A stretch of 64,000 bases of DNA from Halarsenatibacter silvermanii (lineage in GTDB: Bacteria > Bacillota > Halanaerobiia > Halanaerobiales > Halarsenatibacteraceae): contig NZ_FNGO01000003.1 of assembly GCF_900103135.1 (NCBI RefSeq), positions 118,903 to 182,902 on the forward strand. The letters are read 5' to 3'. Below are positions 1 through 8,847 of the stretch, piece by piece. Below the pieces are notes generated by a model, which made no database searches, was not told where the DNA came from, and saw only the letters and a list, made by a program, of their open reading frames with translations. The translations under genes were made by a program, and so were the position numbers. Numbering within the stretch: the first letter of the stretch is position 1; the number at the start of each line of letters is the position of its first letter.

Positions 1-599
1 ACTCCTGTAATTGTTCCCCCGGTTCCGATACCGCTAACAAAATAATCTGCAGGATCGGACAGATCTTTTATAATTTCTGGCCCCGTCCTTAGCTCATGCA
101 CTTCAAGGTTATAAGAGTTGCCGAATTGATTTAACCAGAGGTGATTGGAATGTTTTTCTGCTAGCTGTCTGGCTTTTTTGAGGGAATTGTCAATGGCCTC
201 TTTAATATTTCCACCGGGATCAGTCAGTATCAAATCAGCCCCGTAAGACTTCATGAACTCTCTTCTTTCCTGGCTCATATTTTCCGGCATTATAATTACT
301 ACATCAAGTTCTAAAACAGCTCCGACCATGGAAATACCTATACCCTGATTGCCGCTGGAGGCTTCAACCAGAACTGTATTTTTGTCTATTTCTCCGTTTT
401 CGATTCCTTTCCTCACCATCCAGTAAGCAGTCCTTGATTTTATGCTGCCTCCCAGATTCAAAAACTCAAGCTTGCTCATAAAATCATATCCAGGTTCAAA
501 CTCAATATTGACCAGAGGCGTATCCCCAATCCCCCGCTCTAAAAGATCAAAATCAAAATTTCTGGCCCGAGCGGAATGAAGACTTTCAGTATCAGGCAT
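1..599 (-). CDS. Cysteine synthase / cystathionine beta-synthase family PLP enzyme, partial
   Basis: This gene runs off the left edge, so only about the first 199 residues are seen. They show the fold-type II PLP pattern: GGSIKSR near residue 52, whose lysine should carry PLP; EASSGNQGIGI, the substrate-carboxylate loop; and SGIGTGGTITG, the phosphate-binding loop. In O-acetylserine sulfhydrylases the first motif is usually GSxKDR, so the S in KSR is a small departure. The ATG is preceded by an AGGGGG ribosome site. The reaction is probably beta-replacement or beta-elimination on a serine-type amino acid (cysteine synthesis). A related dehydratase or diaminopropionate lyase cannot be excluded without the C-terminus. 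Confidence 0.85.
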   Translation of the reverse strand, partial: MPDTESLHSARARNFDFDLLERGIGDTPLVNIEFEPGYDFMSKLEFLNLGGSIKSRTAYWMVRKGIENGEIDKNTVLVEASSGNQGIGISMVGAVLELDVVIIMPENMSQERREFMKSYGADLILTDPGGNIKEAIDNSLKKARQLAEKHSNHLWLNQFGNSYNLEVHELRTGPEIIKDLSDPADYFVSGIGTGGTITG

Positions 600-683
600 T
601 TATCCAATTTCCCCCTCGCTGATCATATTAATTTACTTAAATTTTGTTCTTCTATAAAAAATCACTCCTGCCTATCAGCCAGA

Positions 684-2222
684 TCAATCGCTGACATGCA
701 TATTATAATCACTTCTGCCGTTACGCCATCTTTTATATGCAAACCATACAATTGCTCCAAAAGTTACCGCCCAAAGGACTCTGGATATATTGCTCTGAAA
801 AAAGAAAGTATAGTCCCCTCCGGACATCATCAGAGCCTGGCGAAAACTCTCCTCGAATAAAGGCGCTACCAGAAAAGCCAGCACCAAAGGTCCGTCCGTT
901 ATTTTAAACCAGAAAAAGAAGCAGCCTATTATTCCAGATAATATCATTATTACTACATCGAATGGACGGGTCTGGTAAGCATAAGTACCCATGATCAGTA
1001 ATACAGTTATGGCCGGCCATAAAAAACGAGCCGGCATTCTGGTAAGCCTGGTATAAACAGGAATCAATAATTTGCCAAATAAAAAGTTGAATGGATTAGC
1101 AAAAAGCAGGAGTAAAAACATCACGTATACTGTTTCAGTGTGGTCGACCATCACCCGGGGACCGACCGGAATGCCTTCCATCATCAAAGCCGCCATCAGC
1201 ATAGCGGCTATCGAACTGCCGGGCACACCGAAGGTCAGCATGGGAATAAAAGTGGCCCCGCAGGTAGCGTTGTTGGCGGCTTCAGCAGCAGCTACACCCT
1301 CAAGCGAACCTTTGCCGTACTCTTCATCTTTTGATATCTGACCTACAACGCTGTGCGAAGTATAGGAACTGAGTGTAGCTCCGGGTCCGGGTAAAGCTCC
1401 TAGAAAAATCCCCATAAGGGTACCCAGCCCCAGCCCCTTCCAGGCTCCTATTAATTCTTTGAAGGTAAGGCCTTTTTCTTTTTGGAGTTGTTCAGTCTTG
1501 CCCTCGCCCAGCTCTTCGACGCTGGTCGGGTCTACAAACACTTTTCTCATATGCCTGATTATTTCCGGAACAGCAAAAAACCCCATCAGAAAAGGTATCA
1601 AATCAAACCCGGCTTGAAGCTGGCGAATGCCCATGGTGAAACGAAATGATCCCGTAACTATATCCCGACCTATTACAGCCAGAAAAAAGCCGACAGCCGC
1701 GGAAATCATCCCCTTCCCGGGATTATCGGCGGCAAGCAAAACCACCAGAGCCAGCGCCATAATATAAAGTGCGGTAAGTTCGGCCGGACCAAACTTAGGT
1801 GCTACCATACCTATAGGAACCACCAAAAATATAAGCGCAATATCGCTGACGCTGTCGCCAAAGATTGAGGAATAAAGAGCCATCTGCAGGGCCTTGCGGG
1901 TTTTGCCTTTTTTCGTCAAACCGTAACCATCAGCCACGGTAGCAGCTGCCCCTGAAGTTCCGGGTGTGGCAAAACTGATTGCAGTTATTGAACCACCATA
2001 GGTCCCGCCTTTATAGGTGCCTATGAGAAGACCCATGGCCTGATGAAAAGGAATGACCAGCGTGAGAGGTAATGCTATGGCTATGGGAAGGGTATGAGCC
2101 AGACCGGGGATAGCACCAAAAGAAATTCCTATTACAACACCGAGAAGTATGAATAAAAAAGTGTCAAGTGAAATTACCAGTCCGATAGCCGCCATCAAAG
2201 CGTCCGGATCAAAAAAGGTCAT
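684..2222 (-). CDS. tctA: Tripartite tricarboxylate transporter large permease TctA
   Basis: This 512-residue polytopic membrane protein has the family hallmarks near the N-terminus: a long hydrophobic segment with GAIPGLAHTLPIAIALP, then GTYKGGTYGGSITAI and ATPGTSGAAATVADGY. A second, repeat-like half contains LGALPGPGATLSSYTSHSV and FGVPGSSIAAMLMAAL. TctA is the major permease of a secondary, binding-protein-dependent carboxylate importer driven by an ion gradient. It is the last gene of a tctC-tctB-tctA operon, and its ATG follows a GAGGAGG ribosome site. The substrate (a citrate-like or other carboxylate) cannot be told from the sequence. Confidence 0.95.
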   Translation of the reverse strand: MTFFDPDALMAAIGLVISLDTFLFILLGVVIGISFGAIPGLAHTLPIAIALPLTLVIPFHQAMGLLIGTYKGGTYGGSITAISFATPGTSGAAATVADGYGLTKKGKTRKALQMALYSSIFGDSVSDIALIFLVVPIGMVAPKFGPAELTALYIMALALVVLLAADNPGKGMISAAVGFFLAVIGRDIVTGSFRFTMGIRQLQAGFDLIPFLMGFFAVPEIIRHMRKVFVDPTSVEELGEGKTEQLQKEKGLTFKELIGAWKGLGLGTLMGIFLGALPGPGATLSSYTSHSVVGQISKDEEYGKGSLEGVAAAEAANNATCGATFIPMLTFGVPGSSIAAMLMAALMMEGIPVGPRVMVDHTETVYVMFLLLLFANPFNFLFGKLLIPVYTRLTRMPARFLWPAITVLLIMGTYAYQTRPFDVVIMILSGIIGCFFFWFKITDGPLVLAFLVAPLFEESFRQALMMSGGDYTFFFQSNISRVLWAVTFGAIVWFAYKRWRNGRSDYNMHVSD

Positions 2223-2333
2223 TTACTCGCTCCTCCTCTTATATCTTATGTACATAACTTATCATTCCTATTTTCGTCAATAAATCAATTTTAAATTCTT
2301 CAGGTAAGATAAGTTCAATATTTCATTTATGAT

Positions 2334-2822
2334 TTAAAATAATAAATTAGGGGGGAAATAAATGTCCAAAAACACTACAAAAAGACCATATAAAAGCGCT
2401 GTTATACTTGCCGAAATTACTAAAGACAGCAACAAACGCTGCGAGAGCTTAACGTCTCTATCCCTTCTGCTGCTGTCCAAATATTCAATTAAAAACCAGA
2501 GGGCAGTGAGTGTCAATGAGGTAGCTACTACCATACCAATGTGCAAAACTCCCATGTAATAAATATACATCAAAAAACCTACAGCTATTACCGAGAAAAA
2601 AGTGAAATCTCGATCAAGATTCACGTCTTCTTCTCTGCTGCGAAATAGATCCTTGGTGAAAATTATTATTCCGCCTATAATAAATAACAGCTGAGATAAA
2701 CGAGGCATAAGAAGCTCTTCAAACAAAAGCTGCATCTGAAAAGAGTACAAAAAAGTGCTCAGACCAAAGATTGTAAGTGCTATTCCTACAATTCCTTTGA
2801 TTGACAGCATGCCTGCACTCAT
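2334..2822 (-). CDS. tctB: Tripartite tricarboxylate transporter small permease TctB
   Basis: The protein is 162 residues with four predicted hydrophobic helices, a charged loop between helices 2 and 3 (RSREEDVNLDRD) and another before the last helix. This matches the size and layout of the poorly conserved TctB small subunit. Identification rests mainly on position between tctC and tctA. The start ATG has GAGGTG upstream. It should pair with TctA in the membrane. Confidence 0.88.
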   Translation of the reverse strand: MSAGMLSIKGIVGIALTIFGLSTFLYSFQMQLLFEELLMPRLSQLLFIIGGIIIFTKDLFRSREEDVNLDRDFTFFSVIAVGFLMYIYYMGVLHIGMVVATSLTLTALWFLIEYLDSSRRDRDVKLSQRLLLSLVISASITALLYGLFVVFLDIYFPPNLLF

Positions 2823-2850
2823 ATATGTTCACACCTCAGTTTAAATTGAA

Positions 2851-2885
2851 GCCCGGGATAATCAACCACAACTGATATCCCGGGC
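2851..2885 (-). other. Intercistronic stem-loop between tctC and tctB
   Basis: A perfect 10-bp inverted repeat (GCCCGGGATA at 2851-2860 and TATCCCGGGC at 2876-2885) with a 15-nt loop lies between the binding-protein gene and the permease genes. On the transcribed strand no good U-run follows, so it is probably a leaky terminator or an mRNA-stabilising hairpin. Either would raise tctC relative to tctBA, as is common for binding-protein transporters. Confidence 0.6.
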
Positions 2886-2962
2886 CTGAATTTTTATTCA
2901 AATTAAGTCATCAAACGAGCTAAAATAATCACCTTTTATCAGTGGACGGGTTTTTACTCAGC

Positions 2963-3952
2963 TTAATTCTGTTCCTCAAGCCAGGCTTCGTAATCGGGAA
3001 GTACATCTTCAACTAGCTCATCAAAATATGACTCTGTCTCTTCAATCGTATGCGGCACAGCCACTACACCCATTTCATCCATATCTTCCTGAAAGTCCTC
3101 GCTTTCGATAACTTCGCGGATAGCAGCATTCAGCGCTTCTCTCACATCCTCATCTATGCCTTCTGGAGCCAGAGCCGAAAGCGAATGAGGCTCTGCGTAA
3201 TCTACTCCTACATCTCTCATATGAGGGACTTCAGGAATGGCATCGACAGTTTCTGCCATCTCCGAGGTGTGTACAAGGATTTCAAGTTCATCATCTTCAT
3301 AAAGCGGGAGGGCTGCAGCCAGAGAAAGATGTCCTGCCTGCACATGTCCGCCGGCGAGATTGGCCTGTACATCTGCTCCGCCACCCAGATTTACATAGCT
3401 ATAATCCAGCTCATCGGATGGCAGCAGCATCTCGAAGGCATAATGCATGGGATGATTCATCGCCTGACCACCCACAACTGTTTGACCGGGATTTTCTTCT
3501 ATATGTTCCACCAGCTCATCATAGCTGGCAAAGGGCTGTTCGACAAGAGCGGCAAAGACAAAAGTTGGACTACCCATGGTGGCTACAGGATCGAAGTCTT
3601 CAAAATCATAGCCGACGTCCCTGGTTGCTGGATCGAAAAGCTGTGCAGGAGGATGAGCCCAAAAAACTATGTTTTCCTCCGGATCGGAATCGGCTACATG
3701 ATAACCTGCCTCGGTAGCGTCACCGCCGGGCATATTCGTTACATCAACTTCAATTCCCAGCTCCGTGAGTCCTTCCGCCATATGACGGGCGGTGATATCA
3801 TGAGAACCGCCAGCATCATAACCTACTATGAAATCAAAACTTTCCCCTTCAATCTCAGCCCAGGGTTCCTCAGCAGCAGCTTCATGACCTGTCAACAGCA
3901 TTCCAGCAGCCAGAACAAGCACCAGCAGAGCAAAAGCGCATCTTTTTACCAT
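2963..3952 (-). CDS. tctC: Tripartite tricarboxylate transporter substrate-binding protein TctC
   Basis: This is an extracytoplasmic solute receptor of the TctC/Bug family, about 329 residues. It starts with a signal peptide (MVKRCAFALLVLVLAAGMLL) that ends near AAAEEPW. The VGYDAGGSHDITAR segment is the ligand-binding loop typical of the family, followed by NMPGG and PVATMGSPTF. The mature protein is strongly acidic, as expected for a halophile. I chose the ATG at 3952 because AAGAGGAGG lies 7 bases upstream; a longer frame to 3991 lacks a ribosome site. It heads the tctCBA operon and has a close paralogue at 56516-57523. Confidence 0.93.
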   Translation of the reverse strand: MVKRCAFALLVLVLAAGMLLTGHEAAAEEPWAEIEGESFDFIVGYDAGGSHDITARHMAEGLTELGIEVDVTNMPGGDATEAGYHVADSDPEENIVFWAHPPAQLFDPATRDVGYDFEDFDPVATMGSPTFVFAALVEQPFASYDELVEHIEENPGQTVVGGQAMNHPMHYAFEMLLPSDELDYSYVNLGGGADVQANLAGGHVQAGHLSLAAALPLYEDDELEILVHTSEMAETVDAIPEVPHMRDVGVDYAEPHSLSALAPEGIDEDVREALNAAIREVIESEDFQEDMDEMGVVAVPHTIEETESYFDELVEDVLPDYEAWLEEQN

Positions 3953-4054
3953 ATTAATGCCTCCTCTTTTAGGATTTTGAAAAATATTCAAACGAACAAT
4001 TTTAAACTCTTTGAGTTGAAATAGTGAGCTAATTTCAAAAATATTCCTTTTTAA

Positions 4055-4083
4055 ATACTATCATATATTTTTTATATTATCAA
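4055..4083 (-). promoter_or_regulatory. Promoter of the tctCBA operon
   Basis: Read on the minus strand, the site has TTGATA, a 17-base spacer and TAGTAT, about 105 bases upstream of the tctC start. This is a good housekeeping-sigma match in an A+T-rich region. Confidence 0.6.
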
Positions 4084-4354
4084 GCTAAATTATAATAATA
4101 TTAAAGAATAATCGTGGTTAACTTCGTGTTTTTATTATCAAAGTTAAGTTTCTTTACAATGTTTTATTGTCATTAAAAACTTCTGCAACCATTGTAATAT
4201 AATTATGATCATAATAACAGTTATTCAGGGCTTAGATACCTGTATACATATATATTTTCATTTTGAAATTTTTTTACATGATTATCAGCAGGAATGGCGA
4301 CGGCAGTCAGGAAATAATATAATCACACTGGATTATATCAGGGAGGTAAAATAA
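4084..4354. other. Divergent intergenic region with a 14-bp palindrome
   Basis: This A+T-rich stretch separates the tct operon from the nitrilase gene and has no ORF that I can support. The clearest structure is a perfect 14-bp palindrome, ATTATGATCATAAT, at 4202-4215, a possible operator for a dimeric regulator. The GGGAGGT at 4341-4347 is the ribosome site of the next gene. Confidence 0.4.
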
Positions 4355-5149
4355 GTGAAAATCGCAGCTGTGCAGCCAGAATTAGATCCGGCTATGAACA
4401 AGAGTGAAAGAATAGAAAAAATCGGTGAGCTTATCGAAGAAGTGGAAAATTATGATCTTATAATTTTACCCGAACTCTGGAACGTGGGATTTTTCTCATT
4501 TGATGAATACGATGAAAAATCAGAAACACTGGAAGGTAAAACAGTTAAGAGTATGTCTGTCAGGGCTCAAGAACTCGAATGTCATCTGCTTATGGGGAGT
4601 TTTGTAGAAGCAGATGAGGAAAATGAATTATACAATACATCTGTTCTTCTAGATGATAAAGGAAATGTTATGACAACGTATCGGAAAATACATCTTTTCG
4701 GTTACGAATCGCGCGAAACGGACATTTTATCTCCCGGCAAAGAAATAAATGTTGAAGATATCGGGGCCAATAAAGTAGCCCTCAGCACCTGTTATGACTT
4801 GAGGTTTCCCGAGCTGTACAGAATTCAGCTTGAGCGGGGGGCTGAATATATGCTGGTCGTATCAGCCTGGCCCAGGGAGCGGGTTGACCACTGGCAGCTG
4901 CTCTGCCGAACTCGCGCCCTGGAAAATCAGTCCTATTTAATTGCGGCCAACTGCGCAGGCCGCAGCGGCGGCGTAGAAATGGCCGGAAATAGCCTCATTA
5001 TAAGCCCCCGGGGAAAAATACTATCGAAAGCCGGCCGGGGCGAGGAAATCATCAAGGCTGAATGTCCTCGAGATGAGGTTATAGACTTTAGAGATAATTT
5101 TCCGGCCGTCACTGACAGAGTGTATACCTGTGAAAATCAAAAACAGTGA
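4355..5149 (+). CDS. Carbon-nitrogen hydrolase (nitrilase superfamily, omega-amidase-like)
   Basis: The 264-residue protein carries the complete nitrilase-superfamily triad: Glu40 in LPELWNVGF, Lys111 in TTYRKIHLFGYE and Cys146 in STCYDLRFPELYR. CYDLRFPELYR is typical of the Nit/omega-amidase branch, which hydrolyses 2-oxoglutaramate or similar amides, rather than true nitrilases. Length is as expected for a single-domain cytosolic enzyme. The GTG start at 4355 is set by GGGAGGT eight bases upstream. It stands alone, so the physiological substrate is not indicated by context. Confidence 0.9.
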   Translation: MKIAAVQPELDPAMNKSERIEKIGELIEEVENYDLIILPELWNVGFFSFDEYDEKSETLEGKTVKSMSVRAQELECHLLMGSFVEADEENELYNTSVLLDDKGNVMTTYRKIHLFGYESRETDILSPGKEINVEDIGANKVALSTCYDLRFPELYRIQLERGAEYMLVVSAWPRERVDHWQLLCRTRALENQSYLIAANCAGRSGGVEMAGNSLIISPRGKILSKAGRGEEIIKAECPRDEVIDFRDNFPAVTDRVYTCENQKQ

Positions 5150-5265
5150 ATTCACACATAAATCTATCTGGAGCTTCTCTATATCAGCTGGTCTTAAGTA
5201 ATCCTGAGTATACAGTGCATATATGAAAATTTAACCAGCTGTTTCGGAGAAAAATCATCTGTTTC

Positions 5266-5820
5266 TTATCTGTCTTTAATGACATAGGTTCCAGAGATGA
5301 TATCGTGAAGTCCTCGTTTTTTGCCGTGAAAAGCCACCATTATGAATCCTATCATCAATAAAAAACCACTGAGAATATATCCTATGTAGCGTAAAACTCC
5401 TCTGCCAAAGGTTATCGCCCCACCACTTTTGGTTATTATTCTTATATTCATGATTCTTTTGCCCGGGCTTTGACCATGCCAGTTGACCCAGAAGAGAATT
5501 ATAATAATGGGCAGTCCCAGAGTAGAAAATAATTGTCCTGCAAAGGGATCAACGGTCACTAAAAAAGTGCTTATTAAATAAACCGGTCCTCCCAGCACCA
5601 CCCCATCTATGAGGTATGCTGCCAGCCTGATCCAAAAACCTGCATAAGCAGGTTCCGAGCTTTTTTCCTCTCTATCATAAGCAAACTCTGTTTCTGCATA
5701 ATCAAAATCTTCATCATGGTCAAAGTTCGGTTCATTTTCAGCCATGGCCGCTTCAGCTCCGCACTCGTGACAAAACCGGGCTTCATCTTTTAGCTCTGCT
5801 CCGCATTCCTGACAGTACAT
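5266..5820 (-). CDS. RDD-family membrane protein with N-terminal zinc ribbon
   Basis: This is a 184-residue membrane protein. Residues 1-25 form a zinc ribbon with two CxxC pairs (CQEC and CHEC). An acidic linker follows, then an RDD domain starting near FWIRLAAYLIDG, with the characteristic Arg and Asp, and three hydrophobic helices (the second around ILFWVNWHGQSPGKRIMNIRI). RDD proteins are poorly understood; some act as ion antiporters or membrane-assembly factors. The ATG follows GGGAGGT. I would not assign a specific function. Confidence 0.85.
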   Translation of the reverse strand: MYCQECGAELKDEARFCHECGAEAAMAENEPNFDHDEDFDYAETEFAYDREEKSSEPAYAGFWIRLAAYLIDGVVLGGPVYLISTFLVTVDPFAGQLFSTLGLPIIIILFWVNWHGQSPGKRIMNIRIITKSGGAITFGRGVLRYIGYILSGFLLMIGFIMVAFHGKKRGLHDIISGTYVIKDR

Positions 5821-5896
5821 TGAAAAATTACCTCCCAGCTGATTCTTTGACTATCTAATCAGATTTCAAAATCATGTTAAGAAGGAGTTGACAAAT

Positions 5897-6844
5897 TTGA
5901 AAGAAATACTGGGCTTTCGAAATAAATTATCACTCATTTTTATTGCATTGGTGGTAATAATCGTACTTTATTCCGGTCAGACCTCAGGAGAAGGATCACC
6001 ACTTCCAGCAGAAGAATGGAGAATTAGCATCAGAGATTTTGAGTTTACCGCCCTGGCTTCCACAGGCAAGGGAGAAGTTTATGCCGGAAGCACCGAGAAT
6101 TATATCAGAAAATTAAATGATAATGGTGATCTTATCTGGATTTACACAGAAGCTGAGGGAGTTATATCCTCGCTGGCCGCAGATGAAGATGGTAATATCA
6201 TAAGCGGCAGCAGCGCCGGCATCGCTCGGAAGCTGAACACCAGCGGAGAAAAACTCTGGAGTTACGATCTGCACTGGTCCGCTATTGAGACCGTGTCCGC
6301 AGACCGGGAAGGAAACTTTTACACCGGCAGCCGGGATAACGCGGTCAGAAAATTAAACGCTGATGGTCACAGACTCTGGTCATCTCATCTTCATACCTCC
6401 ACTGTACAGGCTCTCGTCACAGCCGAGCCCGATAAGATTTTCAGCGGCAGCAATGATAGGACCCTGAGAAAGATCGATGGAGACGGTAAAGAGGTCTGGA
6501 AGTATGATGTTTACTGGGGGAGTTTAAAAGCTGCTGCAGCCGATGATCAGGGCAATGTTTTCACCGGCAGCCGGGATAATCTGGTCAGAAAAATCGATTC
6601 AGAAGGGACCAGACAGTGGAGTTTCGACGGCCATAGATCTACCATCAAAACTTTAGCAGTGGATAAAGAGGGCTTTATATATTCCGGAGATTCTAACGGT
6701 AAAATATTCAAACTCTCTCCCCGGGGCGAAAAAATCTGGTCTTTTGAGCCCCACAGCTCCGCTGTCAACGATATTGTTGTAGATGAAAATAAAAATATAT
6801 TCACGGCCGGCCAGGATGGGGTGCTAATAAAATTTTCTCAGTGA
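5897..6844 (+). CDS. Membrane-anchored beta-propeller repeat protein (PQQ/WD-like)
   Basis: About 315 residues begin with a membrane anchor or signal (LSLIFIALVVIIVLYSG). Roughly seven repeats of about 40 residues follow, each with a glycine-serine turn (GSxDNxVRKL), a 'G..LW' strand end and a 'D..GN.. SGS' strand. This pattern fits a single beta-propeller outside the membrane. No enzyme residues can be pointed to, so binding or scaffolding is the likeliest role. The GGAG at 5884-5887 favours the TTG at 5897 rather than the TTG at 5888, which abuts it. Confidence 0.8.
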   Translation: MKEILGFRNKLSLIFIALVVIIVLYSGQTSGEGSPLPAEEWRISIRDFEFTALASTGKGEVYAGSTENYIRKLNDNGDLIWIYTEAEGVISSLAADEDGNIISGSSAGIARKLNTSGEKLWSYDLHWSAIETVSADREGNFYTGSRDNAVRKLNADGHRLWSSHLHTSTVQALVTAEPDKIFSGSNDRTLRKIDGDGKEVWKYDVYWGSLKAAAADDQGNVFTGSRDNLVRKIDSEGTRQWSFDGHRSTIKTLAVDKEGFIYSGDSNGKIFKLSPRGEKIWSFEPHSSAVNDIVVDENKNIFTAGQDGVLIKFSQ

Positions 6845-6872
6845 TTTACTGCCGGCCTGTGAGTTATTTTAT

Positions 6873-7019
6873 GGATCTTCTTGTCATCAGTTGGTAAATT
6901 GGTGTGTCAAATAATTGCGCTCCCTTGGCAAAAGCCTGTCCCTGAGCACAGGCTCAGGCCGGCACATCCTGAGCCTGGTGATCTTATGCATTACCTATCA
7001 ACTGACAGAAAGAAGATCC
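6873..7019. mobile_element. MITE copy 1 with ISL3-like ends and 8-bp target duplication
   Basis: The element starts GGATCTTCTTGTCATCAGTT and ends with the imperfect reverse complement (AACTGACAGAAAGAAGATCC). It is flanked by a perfect direct repeat, TATTTTAT, at 6865-6872 and 7020-7027. It is 147 bp long with no coding capacity. The interior (6915-6978) holds short palindromes such as CCTGAGC/GCTCAGG and is conserved in copy 3 at 46396-46459. GG-starting ends with 8-bp A+T-rich duplications are known for ISL3-family elements, so such a transposase probably moved it. It lies 5 bp before the stop of the TPP-enzyme gene. Confidence 0.82.
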
Positions 7020-7031
7020 TATTTTATTACC

Positions 7032-8759
7032 TTAATTTTTCCACCAGCGCCCATCATCCAGGTGATCCATATCGGGCTTATGATCAATTTTGCAGTCTAC
7101 AACCGCCGGTTTCCCCTTTTTATTGGCTTCCATAGCCGATTTCAAAGCCGGTCTGAGCTCATCCGGATCTTTGACCGAAATGCCATGACAGCCAAAGCTT
7201 TCAGCTGTTTGGGCCAGATCAGGCTGAGCCTGGAAGGATGTTGAAACCGTGGGAAACCCGGCTTTCTGCTGCTTGGCCCTTATCCAGCCCAGGCCTTTGT
7301 TATTCAAAACAAGCCAGGTGCAGCCAGCTTCATACTGGACTGCAGTGGCCATTTCCTGCATATACATTTGAAAAGCTCCATCTCCGGTTATACAGAGAAC
7401 AGGTCTTTCCGGCCTGGCCAGATGGGCAGCTATTGCTCCTGTAACCCCCATGCCCATACAGGTTTGTTCTGCTACCGGTATACATCCCAGTATGCTCTGA
7501 ACTCGAAAGTAAGGGTAAAAATAAGACCAGATATCCTGACTGCCGTTCTCGTTGACAAGAATAGCCTCAGGTCCAAAAATCTCATCAGCAGTCTTCACTA
7601 CCTCCCGGGCCAGAAGCGGATAACTCAGCTCGGAAGTTTCCTCTTTCACCTGAACTGCGAACTTTTCTTTTGCCATTGAAACCTCTTCTGCTATTTCAGC
7701 TTTTTTCTCCTGCAGTCTTTCCATCATCTGAAGATTTTCATTCTGCAGCCGCTGATGCTCATCTAAAAGCTGAGACAGCACCTCCTTAACGTCTCCAGCC
7801 AGATGTATGTCCGGCCTCCAGCTGCGGCCCTGCGACTCGGGCTCGATATCAAGCTGAATATATCTGGCATCTTCGGGAAAATGTTCCCAGTGCCCAGTCT
7901 GAAAAGCTTCGTTGCTGCTGCCAATAGTAATCAGCAGATCAGCCTTCTCGTAATATTTACGGGCAGGTTTGGTCCGATATCTGCCAGAGACCCCCAGAGC
8001 AAGTTCATGATCTTCAGAAATTAATCCCCTTCCACCGGGAGTGGTCAAAAAGGGAAGACCATAAGATTCTACAAAATCCTTTCCCTGCTCAAATGCCCGG
8101 GCAAGAACTGCCCCATTGCCGAAAATAGCAACGGGTTTTTCCGCCTTTACGAGGGTCAGGGCTGCCTGGCGAACATCATCTCTGGCCGCCGCCGGCCTGG
8201 CCTCTGTTACCCGGGTTTGATTTTCCACCAGCTCCTGATCGAGATTCCAGTTCTCCGGTTGGCCTTTGAAAGGTCCTGAACCCATAATATCGTCAGGTAG
8301 ATCGAGATAAACCGGGCCCGGGACGCCGCTCAACGCTTTTGTAAAAGCTCTTCTCAAATACCAGGGAAGAAGTTCTGCCTCCTTCACCTGAGCACTCCAT
8401 TTACTCACCGGTTCCATCATCTTGACCTGATCGCACTCCTGAAATTCTCCTCGACCGTGAGTAGCTACAGGAGCCGAATGACATAGAGCCACTATCGGTG
8501 TGCAGCCCGACAGAGCCTCAAGCATTCCCGGTGTCAAATTAGCAGTGCCGGGTCCGGCCGAAGCCGAAATAACGCCTGCTTTGCCGGTCAAACGGCTGTA
8601 TGCCATCGCCATGAAAGGAGCCGAACTCTCGTGCCGAAGATTTATCGCCTGTAATCCGGCCTGATCCGCCAGCATATTGACATAACTATCTCCCAGACCG
8701 AAAACAGTATCAACTTCCTGTACTTTAAGAAGTTCTATTAGAAGCTCCCACGGGTCCAT
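7032..8759 (-). CDS. Thiamine-pyrophosphate-dependent enzyme (acetolactate synthase large-subunit family)
   Basis: The 575-residue protein has the three-domain layout of the TPP decarboxylase/acetolactate synthase superfamily. The cofactor-activating Glu44 sits in LRHESSAPFMA, the PGPVYLDLP segment ends the first domain, and TGDGAFQMYMQEM with a downstream LNNKG is the TPP/Mg motif. The family also includes benzoylformate decarboxylase and sulfoacetaldehyde acetyltransferase. With no ilvN or other valine-pathway genes here, a catabolic or specialised reaction is more likely than valine synthesis. It is the last gene of a four-gene operon with a cupin, DUF89 and FAD oxidoreductase. Confidence 0.85.
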   Translation of the reverse strand: MDPWELLIELLKVQEVDTVFGLGDSYVNMLADQAGLQAINLRHESSAPFMAMAYSRLTGKAGVISASAGPGTANLTPGMLEALSGCTPIVALCHSAPVATHGRGEFQECDQVKMMEPVSKWSAQVKEAELLPWYLRRAFTKALSGVPGPVYLDLPDDIMGSGPFKGQPENWNLDQELVENQTRVTEARPAAARDDVRQAALTLVKAEKPVAIFGNGAVLARAFEQGKDFVESYGLPFLTTPGGRGLISEDHELALGVSGRYRTKPARKYYEKADLLITIGSSNEAFQTGHWEHFPEDARYIQLDIEPESQGRSWRPDIHLAGDVKEVLSQLLDEHQRLQNENLQMMERLQEKKAEIAEEVSMAKEKFAVQVKEETSELSYPLLAREVVKTADEIFGPEAILVNENGSQDIWSYFYPYFRVQSILGCIPVAEQTCMGMGVTGAIAAHLARPERPVLCITGDGAFQMYMQEMATAVQYEAGCTWLVLNNKGLGWIRAKQQKAGFPTVSTSFQAQPDLAQTAESFGCHGISVKDPDELRPALKSAMEANKKGKPAVVDCKIDHKPDMDHLDDGRWWKN

Positions 8760-8847
8760 ATCATAATCCTCCTCTAGAAGATAATCGTAATTTACAGCTT
8801 TTTTATCTTCATTCCTGGACCGAGAAAATTCTAAAGTGAAAATTTAA

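Noticed and set aside
3050..4024. 324-codon open frame on the plus strand opposite tctC
   Set aside because: It is the antisense shadow of an acidic gene; it has no ribosome site and no family-like motifs, while the minus strand encodes a clear TctC protein.
7032..8759. Biosynthetic acetolactate synthase ilvB
   Set aside because: No ilvN or other branched-chain genes accompany it and the neighbours are a cupin, DUF89 and an FAD enzyme, so the gene symbol is not justified.
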